Positions 46,401-57,736 of a stretch of 64,000 nucleotides of DNA are shown one piece after another. Origin of the DNA: Incurvaria masculella (Eukaryota; Arthropoda; Insecta; Lepidoptera; Incurvariidae). Position 1 is the first letter of the stretch; each line of letters begins with the position of its first letter. The DNA lies in assembly GCA_946894095.1 (NCBI GenBank), contig OX335642.1:3979021-4043020 (forward strand). The letters are read 5' to 3'. The notes beneath the pieces were generated by a model, which did no database searches, was not told the origin of the DNA, and was given only the letters and a program-made list of their open reading frames with translations. Made by a program: the position numbers and the translations under genes.

Positions 46401-46747
46401 TTAACACCCACTACTCGCGCGCTTCAATTTCTCCATACATCTGAAAACGCCAGTCGATCGGTTTGCCGTAAACGCCAATTTAGGTGACAGTTGGGACTAC
46501 GGGCTCTGGTTTGTCATTGTGTTATTATTATTATTTTATATTGATATTGTCATTGGTTGAGTATAGGAAGTATGGCACGCTGTAATTGCCTTGAATGTAT
46601 AAGGATGTCTTTTAAGAGGGGATTGAGTCGGCCCGTACAGAAAGGGAAGTCGAGATCTTTGCAGGTAAATAAATAATGGGCGTTTAAATTTTAAACGTGG
46701 GCTAACATATTTACCGATAATTTCATACATATTTCGAACTTAGCGGC

Positions 46748-47110
46748 ACGTAGCTCAGGAGCGGGTGGGATTGCCTTCCATCCCATAGGTCTGGGTACAA
46801 ATCGCCGCCCGTTCATGCACCACTTTGTTTTCTCTTTCTGTGTTGGATAAGTGCATTTCGTTCAATGCGAGCTGATTCATAGTTCGGAATCGAATGTAAA
46901 ACTGTAAGCACTACTTTACCTTAAGCCCGCTCGGGTTGGTATCATCGCATTGGATGAAAAGATGGTCTATCTAGTTCAATGGAAGCCCTGCTTATAAAGG
47001 AAAGGTCCTGGTATTGCACCTAATTCCTTCGGGAATGCGGTGTGTTGGGCTAATATCATGTCGGTGGGCGTGGCATTAGCCACCTATGTCTAATCAAATT
47101 AAAAAGCAAT
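46748..47110 (+). repeat. SINE-like family H, near-complete
   Basis: Head gtagctcaggagcgggtggg (A-box region) and ggtctgggtacaaatcgccg (degenerate B box), then catgcaccactttgttttct, gcccgctcgggttggtatca, and the 3' part ggtgggcgtggcattagcca. Confidence 0.65.
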
Positions 47111-47345
47111 CACGTGATCGATGGGTCCGTCACTCAGGGAATCTGGTGCACAATCTCTCTGTCACACGTCCCGGTCATCTCAGGTAATCTTAGGGGGAAT
47201 CTGGTGGAAGTCCGAGGGATCTGGAAATCTAAGGTAACCCGGAGTAATCTTAGGGAATCTGGGAATCCCAAGGAAGTCATTGGCAATCCTTTAAAATTCA
47301 TGGTAATTTCTGGGATTTTAAAGCGCGGGTATTCGAGGAATCAGT
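47111..47345 (+). repeat. Degenerate ggaatct/ggtaatct simple repeat
   Basis: Imperfect reiterations of gg(a/g/t)aatct and tctgggaatcc. An open frame over it (47114-47353) reflects the simple repeat. Confidence 0.45.
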
Positions 47346-47349
47346 ATTA

Positions 47350-47570
47350 CTAGTTATATCAGGATGAAAAATTGTCGAAGCGGCAATGAAAAATTGTCCT
47401 GGATGGTACACCAGCGCATAATGCAGCCCTGGATGGTACACCAGCGCGCTCATAAAGGGAAGGTCCTGGCATGGCACCTAATTCCTTCGTGAATGTGGTG
47501 AAATGGACTAATATCATAAAGGTAGTTGTGTTTAGCCATCCATGTCAGGTCGCATAAAAAAATCGCGACA
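47350..47570 (+). repeat. SINE-like family H, 3' part
   Basis: aggatgaaaaattgtcgaag to gtcaggtcgcataaaaaaa; includes a local duplication of cctggatggtacaccagcgc. Confidence 0.55.
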
Positions 47571-47789
47571 AATAATTCGAAAATCCGCATACAAAATTAC
47601 ATGATTCCACTGAAATCTCGAACTAGTGAGCAAAATCTTAAGAGAGTCGTTTTCCTATCAATTCCCATACTACGGCGATAGCTGTTTACCTGCTCTTATT
47701 ATTTGAATAGGTTTTTGAAACTTTGGATTATTTTTTTTTTATATTCCTTTTAGATTGGAAAATATTGGCTAATAAAAATTGGAAAAAAA

Positions 47790-48087
47790 CCGGCCAAGTG
47801 CGAGTCGGGCTCGCACACGAAGGGTTCCGTACCATCGTACAAGATTTAACAAAAAAAAAAATTAAGTTTTTTGTATGGAACCACCCTTTCCTTTTTAATA
47901 TATTTTGATTTTACCTTATTAGTTGTTATAGCGGCAAATTAAATACACACTCTGTGAAAATTTCAGTTTCTTACCTATTACGGTTCATGAGATACAGCCC
48001 TGTGACGGACGGACGGGCGGACGGACGGACAGCGGAGTCTTAGTAATAGGGTTCCGTTTTCACCCTTTGGGTACGGAGCCCTAAAAA
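47790..48087 (+). repeat. Family A interspersed repeat
   Basis: Forward copy with both ends: ccggccaagtgcgagtcgg and ttgggtacggagccctaa. Confidence 0.8.
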
Positions 48088-48565
48088 AGGTAGTAGTTTT
48101 TTTACGAGAAATACAGATATTCACAAAAAAATATGGACATAGAATGAAGCTTTCTCAAGTGATAAAAAAAATTTGATTAAAATCTGACAACTTTTAGGGA
48201 AAAATGAATTTCTTAAAATTTTCATATCTCAGAGCCCCGCTGCCTTCACGACAGTCTTAAGCGAACTGACTGACAGGCGCTCCCGTCACTAAAAAGTGGC
48301 TACGTTGCCGCTGTGCAGATGAGTTTCGTTCGTCACTCCCGTGCTTCCTTACTCTATGGCCTCACCAGAGCGCGCCTGTCTCCTGTCGGGACCACGATAA
48401 GTGCATTATTGTGCGTGTGTCGTCGACCCGCGACCGGTTCATGCACTGTGCGGCCGGATTCACACATTGCGCACATTTGTACATATACGCCATGCAACGA
48501 CATATGGAACCAAGAATTTAGGAAGTCGTATCGATTTCTTATATCTGTCTTGCTTTACATACCAG
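48088..48565. other. No recognised gene
   Basis: Mixed sequence, frames to 89 residues without known domains. Confidence 0.35.
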
Positions 48566-48806
48566 GGAGGTTTCTATGGTAAGTGAATTGGCCGGGTGAA
48601 AAGCAGGCGAGAGAGTTACTGAATCTGACGTTTATTTGCATTTCGTACCATGCAACTGTCAAACGACGTGTTTACTCACCCAAAAGAACTGAAACTTACC
48701 AGTTGGCATGGTACGTAACGCAACTAAACGTTAGATTTAATTAAAAAATCCTGTGCATCTGCGATTCACCTGATGAGGTGTTTACCATGGTAACTCCCCA
48801 GGTTAG
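48566..48806. mobile_element. Foldback MITE family S, copy 3
   Basis: Arms ctatggtaagtgaattggcc / ttaccatggtaactcccc and gcatttcgtaccatgc / ggcatggtacgtaacgc. Same order of motifs as copy 2. Confidence 0.55.
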
Positions 48807-49695
48807 CCGAGTTGTCAGCACGTGCATTTACATGATCGCGCGAACCTACGCGAGCTAGCGCGAGATTGCGAACGTGTATATTCCCAGCGAGATACCTAGC
48901 TCATATGACTTTTAGCAAAATAATCTCGGAAAGCTCGCACGCAAAATAATAATTTTAAAGCTACATAGAAAAGAGAACCGGCAAAGATTAATCTTTGCCT
49001 GTTAAGATACCATAAAATGCGGCTAATACCATATAACTAATTTTGTAACGCGAGTACGCACGAGTGAGCGCGAGGCGCGCATGTAAATCGGGCATTACAT
49101 ACTTTATGGTCTAGCGTAGCGAAACAATTTATTGTTTTACATAGCTTAAACTTTATGATGATGACGTCATCAACGGAATGACATTTCTCGCGAGTTATCG
49201 GCGCGCGTGCGGCGGTGGAGAGTTCGGGTGGAAGTTTTTACGAGCGTCAAAACGCCGAAATTTAATCAAGATTCTGCTTTACGAGCACCACTTGCAGCAC
49301 ACGCCTGGCATCAACCAGTGTGGCGTAAGACAGGTTCCGAGACTGCACGACGCGATTATTTCTCAAGATATTGGGAAAACCTGATTGGCCTAAATTTATA
49401 AAATATTCCAAAAAAGCCAATCACACTAAACCAAATGACATTGTTTTTTACAAGAACTGGAATAAGCTGGCCTCACACCCAGTGCCCGCTTGACGTTGAC
49501 TTTTGGGACACTGTATATTATACTCCAACTGTTCCTAACCTATCGCCACTACCTACGAATATTTCTCAAACACCCAAAGGTCGGCTGGAAGAAATATTTT
49601 CGAGTGAGATTTTGCGCCCCACGAATTATGTAGTTATCGTACTGTATTTTATATTGTAAATTCCTATTTCGTGGCGTAATAAAAAATAAAAACTA
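48807..49695. other. No recognised gene; possible LINE 3' end at 49660-49690
   Basis: 49435-49659 is open for 74 residues and is followed by aataaaaaataaaaact then atcaatcaatcaa, a possible retroelement tail. I do not recognise the protein. Confidence 0.3.
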
Positions 49696-50450
49696 TCAAT
49701 CAATCAAGGGTTGTCCACTGCTCTGCTTCGCTGCCCTGCCCTCGTGTGAGGCAGGCATCGCGGGGCACCAGTTTTTATCCACTGTTGAATGTCTTCGCTC
49801 GCAGCGAAGTTTGTTGGCTCGCGGGTAATTACTCCCGCAGCGGCCACGCGAGACGCGGCGCCGTGCGTCGTCTGCAAACAAAAGCGGCAACCACTCACTG
49901 CATCCCCCCTGCATTCCCAGCCCGTTCAGGGTTACCATGTGGGAGTCAGGAATGTCCCGGAAAAGGTCCAGACGAAATTCAGCGCTTGATGACACCTCCG
50001 GCGCCAGTCTGGAGAAGTGCAAGACTTGTAATTTTGCCGGCCTATCCAGCCGCGTAGCAAGGGAATGGAGAGATGCATTATGTGCATCGGGAAGTGAGTG
50101 TGCCGACCTGAACAACTCCGGTACCAAACTGGAGATATGGGAGTCAGCTTGTCTGTCGTCCCGAGCGTGGATTGAAACGTCAGCAGCTTCGGTTGCGGGC
50201 GGTGACCGGGCATTACAGCTCCGGTACCTGTCTGGAGAGCAGGGAGTGGACTTCCTCCACGTTGCACTCGCCATTAGGAGTACCAAACCAATATGCGGAG
50301 GCGGCAAGATCTACCGGACACCTACGGGGCTATGGTCCCCGTCTGGACGTTTGCGGGCGTTCAGCGGCAATAGCGTCTAATGGCTGGTCACTGGGAGCGC
50401 TATATAATAAACACCGAAGGGAAAGTCGTATAGCCGATACAAAAAGATAA
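49696..50450. other. GC-rich block with long overlapping frames
   Basis: Open on both strands (203 aa -, 49696-50307; 147 aa +, 49937-50380). A motif ctccgg(t/c)(a/g)cc...ctggaga recurs at about 49998, 50117 and 50218. A + frame holds CVVCKQK. No domain is convincing. Its start right after an A-rich tail suggests the 5' region of another retroelement, but this is inference. Confidence 0.35.
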
Positions 50451-50694
50451 TTTCCGAAAAAGAGGCTACATTCTAACCGGCCGCGGTTAAAATATAGGCT
50501 CAGAGCAATGCCCGGCCAAATATATTTGTTTGATCTGTTGACGTCTAAAAATATCTAAGGAATTTACGTCTAAAGAAGGTCAGAGAAATGCTTTCAATTG
50601 CTCAAATTACAAACGGATTATTTGTTCTCGTAGAAATCTTCTGCAATGATAATTTCTTGAAAAACACTGGAATGCTGACAATACCCTACTGTGT

Positions 50695-50925
50695 GGGTTC
50701 TGGCATGTAAATAAATGCAGTGGGGCCATTAAGGGATTTGCTGGTCGTGGTTCGGATTCGACATAATATTGGGGACGTAATAATGAATCCCTGGACCAGC
50801 GCGCTCATATAAAGGGAAGGTGGCACGGCACCTAATTCCTTCGGGAATGTGGTGTATTGGTCTAATATCATAACGGCAGTTGAGTGGTATTAGCCATCCA
50901 TGTCAGGTTCCATAAAAAAACTTAC
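50695..50925 (+). repeat. SINE-like family H, internally deleted
   Basis: gtggttcggattcgacataa (head with B box), then a jump to accagcgcgctcatataaag and the family 3' end gtcaggttccataaaaaaac. Confidence 0.55.
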
Positions 50926-50934
50926 GGACCGATG

Positions 50935-51095
50935 TCTATGACTAATGAAAATCGTCCATGTTTTCCACCCAGTTCATTGTAGCCGTGCACTATAAGGAAG
51001 GTCCTGGCATGAAAACGAATTCCCACGAACGTGTGCTGAACTAATATGACGCTAGGTGTGGTATTAGCGATCCATGTCCAGTTACGTAAAGCAAT
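50935..51095 (+). repeat. SINE-like family H, 3' part
   Basis: atcgtccatgttttccaccc to gtccagttacgtaaagc. Directly follows the previous copy. Confidence 0.5.
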
Positions 51096-52029
51096 GCCTG
51101 TAAAATCAGGACAAATCCTGACGTTTGGCAACCCTGGCTCCGGTTCTCCTGGGCACTCACGCACTCCGCGCCGCATTCGCGAGCGTGGAGAATACGCCGC
51201 TATGCCTCATTGCCAGGTTATTACTGTGCCTCGCACACCTTGCTCGCAGGATCCAACCGATTCTCTACACGATGTGGTATCGCGGCAATCGTTTTAAATG
51301 CTTCACATAACGTATTCGTCTGCGTGATTAAGGTTTACCGACTTGAGAAGTGGTTATAGCTTAGAATAGAGTATTTAATATGGGTCGACCATCGATTAGG
51401 ACGTCGTGGTCGGTTCCTCAGTAGTCTTGAGTCGTTTAGGAACTATATAGTTCAAAGAGACATGTCCCGATGTCTATATATGTCATTTCATAGTTCTTAG
51501 TTCACTACTGACAATAGACGGATGTATATTTGGCGGGATCTATCGAGCCCGAATTGAAATGATTTCTCAATCAATCAACCAACGCTTTTTTTATTTAGTA
51601 CGTATGTGAATATCTGTAAAACCAGTATGTATAGTATAGTGAATAGAAACCGACCTATCGGTCGATTTTAAACTATTTCATAACATAGTTCAATGGAACT
51701 GCACGTCGGCAGATTCCATTGCGATTTAGTGAATTACTGAACTAGATTAATTATATCTGAACTGTAGTTCTCTATGGCATAATATGTCTGCTCAATCTGG
51801 TGACATGCTCGATCCAAGACTGTTCCTCAGAGTAAAGACCTCAGCCCGTCACAGCAGCGGCCCAAACCCACGGGTAGCCCATACGCTACGCTGGTATTCT
51901 TCTGATACAAAAAGCGAAAAATCTTACGAACAAGTTTTTAGAACACAAAATCTTTGTGTTCTAAAAACTGGACTACTAAAATTTTATTAACATTTAGTTT
52001 TCACCGGAAATATGTGTCACATAAGCCAT
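51096..52029. other. No recognised gene
   Basis: 51100-51150 (atcctgacgtttggcaaccc) recalls the hairpin element at 61757. The rest is unassigned. Confidence 0.35.
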
Positions 52030-52289
52030 ACTTACATACTTATATTATAAATGTGAAAGTAACTCTGTCTGTTTGTTACGTCTAAACAGCTAAACCAATT
52101 TTGATGAAATTTGGTATAGAGAGAGTCTGGACCTTTGGAAAGTACATAGGCTACCTTGTGTGTCAAAAATTAAACTCAAAGGGCGTGAAAAGAGGGATGA
52201 AAGTTTGCATGGGGAATTCATACTACTTAGAATGTTGGGTTCAGCCTGACATCAGTCCGAAACGAGCGGTGCCAGGTAACTCAGCTAGT
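52030..52289 (+). mobile_element. Helitron-like non-autonomous element
   Basis: Begins cttatattataaatgtgaaa and continues taactctgtctgtttgttac, aattttgatgaaatttggta, ending ...gccaggtaactcagCTAGT. A CTAGT 3' end with this body is typical of short Helitron derivatives in moths (family knowledge). No duplication is expected. Confidence 0.55.
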
Positions 52290-53249
52290 AGATTATAATT
52301 ATGTTGTGTTGCAGCTTGTGTACGCTCACCGTTTGCACGTATCGCAGTTTATAGCACTAAAGCGCTGGCCATTGTACACGGTTCACTATTATACACGCGG
52401 AGTGGCTGGCAAGCCGGGCTCGGCAGCAGCGGGCGTTGGGGGAGGCTCATAAAACTTTACGAGTCTGTCGCCATGGAAACCGGACGGCAGCGCTGGCAGG
52501 GTCGCCACCTCCCATTTGTTTTAAGAATATTTATTTATGAAAGCGAAAGCTGGCGGGTCAGCGGCTTCTACCTTCTAACGAATACACTGTGGTAGAAGCG
52601 GGGGACGAGGGGGGTAAGTGATTATGCACGCTAGTTATAACATTTGGTTAGGGTGACATAATCATAAGCCCATGAATCTAATGACTCACTCGTAAAACGA
52701 ACCCATAATTAGAAAATAAATCTCTCTTTAACCGACGGATCATAAAGCTGAAATGTCTTTACTAACATTAATTTAAAATTTTACGAATGCGAAGTAATCT
52801 AATGTAATAACCAAGAAACAATATTTATTTGTGAAGCAGTACTCTAATTTATAATTACCTATTCCTTATTCCATTTAAGAATGAAATGTACTTTGTTTTA
52901 TTACAATTATTAACTTTATAAAATAAGCCGACATGCAACTCAAGTTAGAAACACATACAAACTTAAATCTATGACATCAAAAAATCAACAAGTTTTTTAC
53001 CAGATCGTTTTTTTTTTTTTTTGCAATGGCCAACCCTTTCTATGCACCCCACTCAATCTCTTGCGCCACTCAGCGCTTCAAGCGTGCCGTGTTGTTCATT
53101 AGCAAATAGCTTCATTCTTTACTCTGATGACGATGGGATGTGAACAGCGTTCTCCAATAAAAAGTCATACGTCAGCATCTTATGCGAGTGTCTCATGTGA
53201 GTTTACTGGACCATTGTCAACTGAACGATGATATAGTGACAAGAATTGA
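52290..53249. other. No recognised gene
   Basis: AT-rich with a GC-richer part at 52420-52510. No coding domain or shared repeat seen. Confidence 0.35.
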
Positions 53250-54006
53250 GGATGGCATGTTAAGATGGCATCCTCCGTTTTTCCATCTTTGTGGAAACAA
53301 GCTCGCATAGTACCTGTACCAAAAAGTGGTAACTTAAATAATGTAACAAACTACAGACCCATATCTATTTTGTGTACTTTTGCCAAAATTTTTGAACAGT
53401 TAGTATGCCCCATCTTAAATTTTCACATTAAAAATCTTCTTACTCTGAAACAACACGGTTTTTTGACACAAAAATCTACTACATCCAACTTGCTTTGTTA
53501 CTCTACCACTTTGATGGAAGCGGTGGACATGGGTCAGGAAGTTGATGCTATATACACTGACTTCAGTAAGGCATTTGACAAGGTTAACCACGGTATATTG
53601 GTCAAAAAATTAGGTACCTTTGGGATCCATGGGGAATTATTGGGTTGGCTTAAATCTTACCTCGGTAAGCGCTCTCAGCGTGTCATCGTGAAAGGGTTTG
53701 AATCAGACTTCAGGGGTTCCTCAAGGTTCCCATCTTGTTCCGCTCTTGTTTTTAGTTTTTATTAACGACTTGTGTGATGTGATTATTAAAACCATACATG
53801 ACAATAAGTTACTCCAAAATGACATTGAAAATGTTTCTAAATGGTGTGTAGATAATAAAATGGTATTAAATGGTAGTAAGTGCAAACATATTAGATTTTC
53901 TAGAAAAACAAACACCATTGACTCTAATTACCATATCGAAGGAATTCAACTTGAACTTGAAATAGTAGGGAAAGATTGCTACAAGTGTTATGTCATACAA
54001 GTGTAA
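53250..54006 (+). pseudogene. Jockey-type reverse transcriptase, broken
   Basis: 53265-53765 reads FPSLWKQARIVPVPKSGN, NVTNYRPISILCTFAKIFEQ, LKQHGFLTQKSTTSNL, DAIYTDFSKAFDKVNHGILV and LLGWLKSYLGKRSQRVIVKG: blocks 0-3. A frameshift near 53715 moves to GVPQGSHLVPLLFLVFINDL, and then the YADD box is deleted (FINDL runs into DNKLLQNDIENVSKWCVDNK). Endonuclease and thumb end are missing. Confidence 0.85.
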
Positions 54007-54029
54007 AATAGGGATAATAAAGGTTCACA

Positions 54030-54345
54030 GAATGGCTTTGCAATTCACATTTCAGAATACATTCAATAGAAATAAATTAATATCAATGATTTTTATTTAC
54101 AATGATATTACTTAATTTATAGTTATTGTAACATTTGCATCAGCCTTAGACTTAGGCAAAAGAAAACAAGCTTAGTATAATGACGGTGTAACTAGTTCTG
54201 GGTCAGTGACGGGAGATGGCGCTGGTTAGAAATGTCATAGTACCAGCCAAAAAAGATGTGCTCGGCGACGGTACGTTGTATGACGTTATAGCAGTCTATC
54301 CCTACTGTTATATAAGTTGCACTAGTCCAGTCATAGGACTAGTGC
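54030..54345. repeat. Interspersed repeat O, copy 1
   Basis: Matches 63465-63770 over about 310 bp (ttcacatttcagaatacatt, ttacttaatttatagtta, gtgtaactagttc, tagaaatgtcatagtaccag). A short relative lies at 4180-4270. Class unknown. It ends in a perfect hairpin-like tcctatgactgg region (cactagtcc / ggactagtg). Confidence 0.6.
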
Positions 54346-54695
54346 AAGTTATTTTGGCCTTTTTAATTCGCCGTCCAGAAAAATCAAACACGGATGAACG
54401 CACGCACCGACGAACTGACTTGTATCCGAATTTATAGCTTCAGCGGCGCGGCAGCCGAGACGAGGCGGCGAGAGATGCGTTGCAGGCTCGGCAATAGTTT
54501 ACCCCGCGCGGCGTTGAATGAAGCGGCGGCGTTTGCGGGTTCATGACCCACCGCGCCACCAGCCGTGCAGCGCGGTGGCGTTTTCTTCGCAGGTTGCAGT
54601 TTCAAGTTCTTTATTTTCTCTATTAGACTTATGTATGGGTTCTTCCATGCACACGAATTCGATTACCTGTGACGTAGATTAACATTGATGTTTTT
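54346..54695. other. No recognised gene
   Basis: GC-rich in part (54440-54600); no domain or repeat recognised. Confidence 0.35.
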
Positions 54696-54980
54696 AGGGT
54701 TCCGTACCCAAAGGGTGAAAACGGAACCCTATTACTAAGCCTCCGCTGTCCGTCCGTCCGTCCGTCCGTCCGTCCCAGGGCTGTATCTCAGTAACCGTAA
54801 CAGGTAGACAGCTGAATGTTTTACAGAGTGTGTATTTATTTTGCCGCTACAACAACAAATATGTAAGAAAAAAAAAATTAAAATTAAATGGGGCTCCCAT
54901 ACAAAAAACGTGTTTTTTTGTTTTTTTACGATGGTACGGAACCCTTCGTGTGCGAGTCCGACTCGCACTTGGCCGGTTTT
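54696..54980 (-). repeat. Family A interspersed repeat
   Basis: Inverted full-length copy, (tccg)6. Confidence 0.8.
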
Positions 54981-55863
54981 TATGTATTTGGATATGAATG
55001 ACTAATTTCTATTTTGGCTCAAAACAGGACATCGGCTTATTTACTTCCCCTCTCTGTGTTGCCAGGGAACTGGGTGTCAATATAGGAATTCCGCGCTCAG
55101 GAATCCGGAATCTTTCAGTTGAGAAAACAGCTTTTATTGCGGTTTCCTTAACGGAAACATTCTGCAGCACGGTATTTCAGCAACCGCTATAAAATCGCTT
55201 TTATCACCAGAAAGATTCCTGATTCCTGAGCACGGAATCCAAGAATAGACCTCCCGGCCGCGATCTTTTTCTTCGAGTCGAAGCGAAATCCACCGGTCGC
55301 CGCCATTACTGGGGGAAGAGGACCTACAATTTTATATGGATTCATAACCATTCATTTTGCCGACTTCTCGAAGTCATTATATTCCAGTAGAACTGCAAAA
55401 AAGCCGCTGGTAAGAGGTCCTTGCGACGAATACGAGGAGGAACATATTATGTGACATGGGGGAAGGCCCCGGCCTGCTGCGCGATGGTAGAAAGGGGCCG
55501 TTAGCGAAATTAAACAAAGGCAAATTTAGATTTCAATCACATTACAAGACGTGTGAAAACAAAGCAACATGACAAAACATGCAATTAGAATGACTATAAG
55601 AGCACCGTACCATGACCGCTCATGGAATGATGAATTTCTTAATGACACTTCAAGCGAATTAACACCTACATGAAATCCAATGAAAAATTTATTTAAGTTG
55701 TATATTTTTTTAAACCAATATGATTCTAATAATCGGTGGATTATAGCCTAAATTGGTTTTTAATTGAATTAATTGTGTATTAACTATAAATCGGAATATA
55801 CTAAATTTCTGTGGTAATAATGTTGACTTGTATAATTTTATATGAATAAATTAGTATTGAGTA
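54981..55863. other. No recognised gene
   Basis: 55075-55245 has ggaatccggaatctttc / gattcctgattcctgagc tracts related to 14590-14770, an undefined repeat. The remainder is AT-rich. Confidence 0.35.
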
Positions 55864-55867
55864 TTAA

Positions 55868-56409
55868 GGTGGCCCAACCCGGCGGGCCTAACTCATTCGC
55901 GGGCGCGGTATAAAACCGTGCTGTTGCGCTCTGGGACCTTCTCTGTTTCAAAGAATAAGACAGGCTCCGTGATGAGGAAGATGCAACATGTCCACAAAAA
56001 AGACAATGTGCATAGTATATGATTTGGTAAGATTTACGAAAATTTTAATTTCAAAACGACTTATAGCTAAAAGTAAACCACGACCGCTGTAGCCAAAAAT
56101 CTAACAAAAACCAAATAGATTATAAATCTTGATTAAATAAGCTATGTCTGATGACTAATCTTTTTAAGATGTTCTTACTTTATCATTGCGTAATCCACCT
56201 CCAAAGTTATTGTATAAACCGCGCGAAAAATTCGAACTTTCGGACCTTATAACTTAGAAACCAAACATAATTTTACAATGCCAATGGTCATCAGACATCT
56301 ATTTCGATGAAATAAAGCTATTTTGAGCAAAATTTTGGATCTCTGACAATAAATATGGGCGTGATCTTCTTTCCCCTTTTGTATGGGGAGATGAGCAGGA
56401 TGGGCCACC
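55868..56409 (+). mobile_element. TTAA-type MITE family B, copy B7 (full length)
   Basis: 542 bp, ends GGTGGCCCAACCC / GGATGGGCCACC, flanked by TTAA (55864-55867 and 56410-56413). The right TTAA is shared with the next element. Confidence 0.85.
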
Positions 56410-56413
56410 TTAA

Positions 56414-56774
56414 GGATGTTCCGACCCATACAATGTTTTTTATACACAGAACGCAAAAAGTATTGCACTTTAAGGCACGAATTCGTCAAAAATATTAAAT
56501 ATAGCCATAGTAGTTGCAGCGAAAACATATTCACAATTTCAGGTTTAATGGCTTCGTTGTAATTGCCGATTAAAAGTTTTACACCGTTAGATGGCGCTGT
56601 TAAATAAAAATCGTATTTAAATAAATTGTAACAAAACCAATAATCCTGAAATTGTGAAATTGTTTTCGCTGCAAGTAATATGACTATATTAAACTTTTAT
56701 TATTAATTCGTGGCTTAAAGTGCAATATTTTTTGCGTTATGTGTGCAAACAACTTAATATGGGTCGGAACAGCC
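56414..56774. mobile_element. TTAA-type foldback MITE P
   Basis: 361 bp; ends GGATGTTCCGACCC / GGGTCGGAACAGCC with inverted arms of about 135 bp (cgcaaaaagtattgcacttt / aaagtgcaatattttttgcg; cacaatttcagg / cctgaaattgtg). TTAA on both sides (56410-56413, 56775-56778). Confidence 0.85.
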
Positions 56775-56799
56775 TTAAGGTATGTTGCTCTTTTCGTAA

Positions 56800-57120
56800 A
56801 CTCAAGTGGGAAGTGTACACTTCACCCAGACTCCGACTGTACCCGGCTCCGCGGGCAGGATCGAGGCCGAGACGGCGCCAGCGGCACGCCCGGCGCCCCA
56901 TCTCGCCAGCCGTCCCGCCCCGGCCCGGACGGGCGCGGACACAAAATAAACAACGAGTACGCCCGCGCATGCGCGATACCTCGGCGTGTCGGCGTCGCGT
57001 CGGCGCGGCCGCATCAAAGCGGTGTCAAAGCGGGCGTGTTTATCTCGCGGGTCAACGCGCCCGGTGTGGCGGTCGCACCGCGCGCACAGCGAGCGCGAGA
57101 TAGGGAACCGAAAGGTTACC
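56800..57120. promoter_or_regulatory. CpG-rich block upstream of the Ig exons
   Basis: About 300 bp of very GC- and CpG-rich DNA in an AT-rich setting, beginning just after a TTAA-flanked MITE (56414-56774) and about 1 kb upstream of the first Ig exon. Open frames exist on both strands, as expected from base composition alone; none resembles a family I know. Could be a promoter or 5' UTR of the Ig gene, or a fragment of a GC-rich element. Confidence 0.25.
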
Positions 57121-57474
57121 CAGAGGGGTATAGCGTATACCTCTTTGAGTAACTTTCTGTCAGTGTCAATGTGGAGTAAATAGTGGACTGTATATAAATT
57201 TATGAAAAAAAAAAACCCATGGATCGCTGGGTGAGACGATGGGAGGTAATGTTCAGAAAATACACCGGAGATCATGTAGGATGAAGTGACTCACCAGCAC
57301 GGCGGTTATCCTGGTCTTCCCTGATCTCTCGGCGGCTGTCTGGCTGGAACTGTTCAGGGCTGCAGAGCACTAGCACTAGGTCGCCAAAATCACGGATGTT
57401 TCTAGCAAAGACTAAGGTGAAAACCAGGCTTAACAATTTAGAATAGATTACCATTGCCGGCGACGCCCATGGGT
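57111..57474. other. No recognised gene
   Basis: Follows the CpG-rich block; likely partly 3' UTR of the inverted LINE tail at 57475-57710. Confidence 0.3.
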
Positions 57475-57710
57475 TTTAGAACATTCAGGGGGGCGGCGAA
57501 AACATGGCGGCCGGCAAGGTGCTTCTTCACACCACGTCTGAAGGACGCCAGGTAATTTGGGGGAAATACCTCGGAAGGGAGTTCATTCCATTGTTTACCG
57601 GCCCTATGGATAAAGGATCTAGACCTAGAGGATCGATGGGTTCAAATTTTTTGAATGTCTACTGTGAATTTGTGCATTTTCTCCCTGTTCCGCATTGAGC
57701 TTAGGCAGAA
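57475..57710 (-). pseudogene. Non-LTR retrotransposon ORF2 C-terminal tail
   Basis: On the - strand: RSFIHRAGKQWNELPSEVFP, PNYLASFRRGVKKHLAGRH, then FAAPL. Homologous to the tail at 3155-3441. 57220-57475 on its right-hand side for that strand may be its 3' UTR; no poly-A is obvious. Confidence 0.65.
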
Positions 57711-57736
57711 AAGGGAGTTTGGCCCTTGATACGCCA

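Larger units (their letters stand above)
45321..46509. mobile_element. MITE family D, outer copy of a three-deep nest
   Basis: Left end ccagagctgctagtcccagt, then tgtcacctaaactggcg; right end, inverse, ccagagcccgtagtcccaac, then tgtcacctaaattggcg. The body is split at ttcgc|TTAA (45571-45574) and resumes at TTAA (46401-46404) cacccactactcgcg. Without the inserts it would be about 360 bp. Confidence 0.75.

Noticed and set aside
49696..50307. 203-residue frame on the - strand
   Set aside because: An equally open frame exists on the + strand; both follow from GC-rich composition and no domain is recognisable.
56802..57275. 157-residue - strand and 137-residue + strand frames in the CpG-rich block
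   Set aside because: Both strands are open because stop codons are rare in such GC-rich DNA; no motif supports either.
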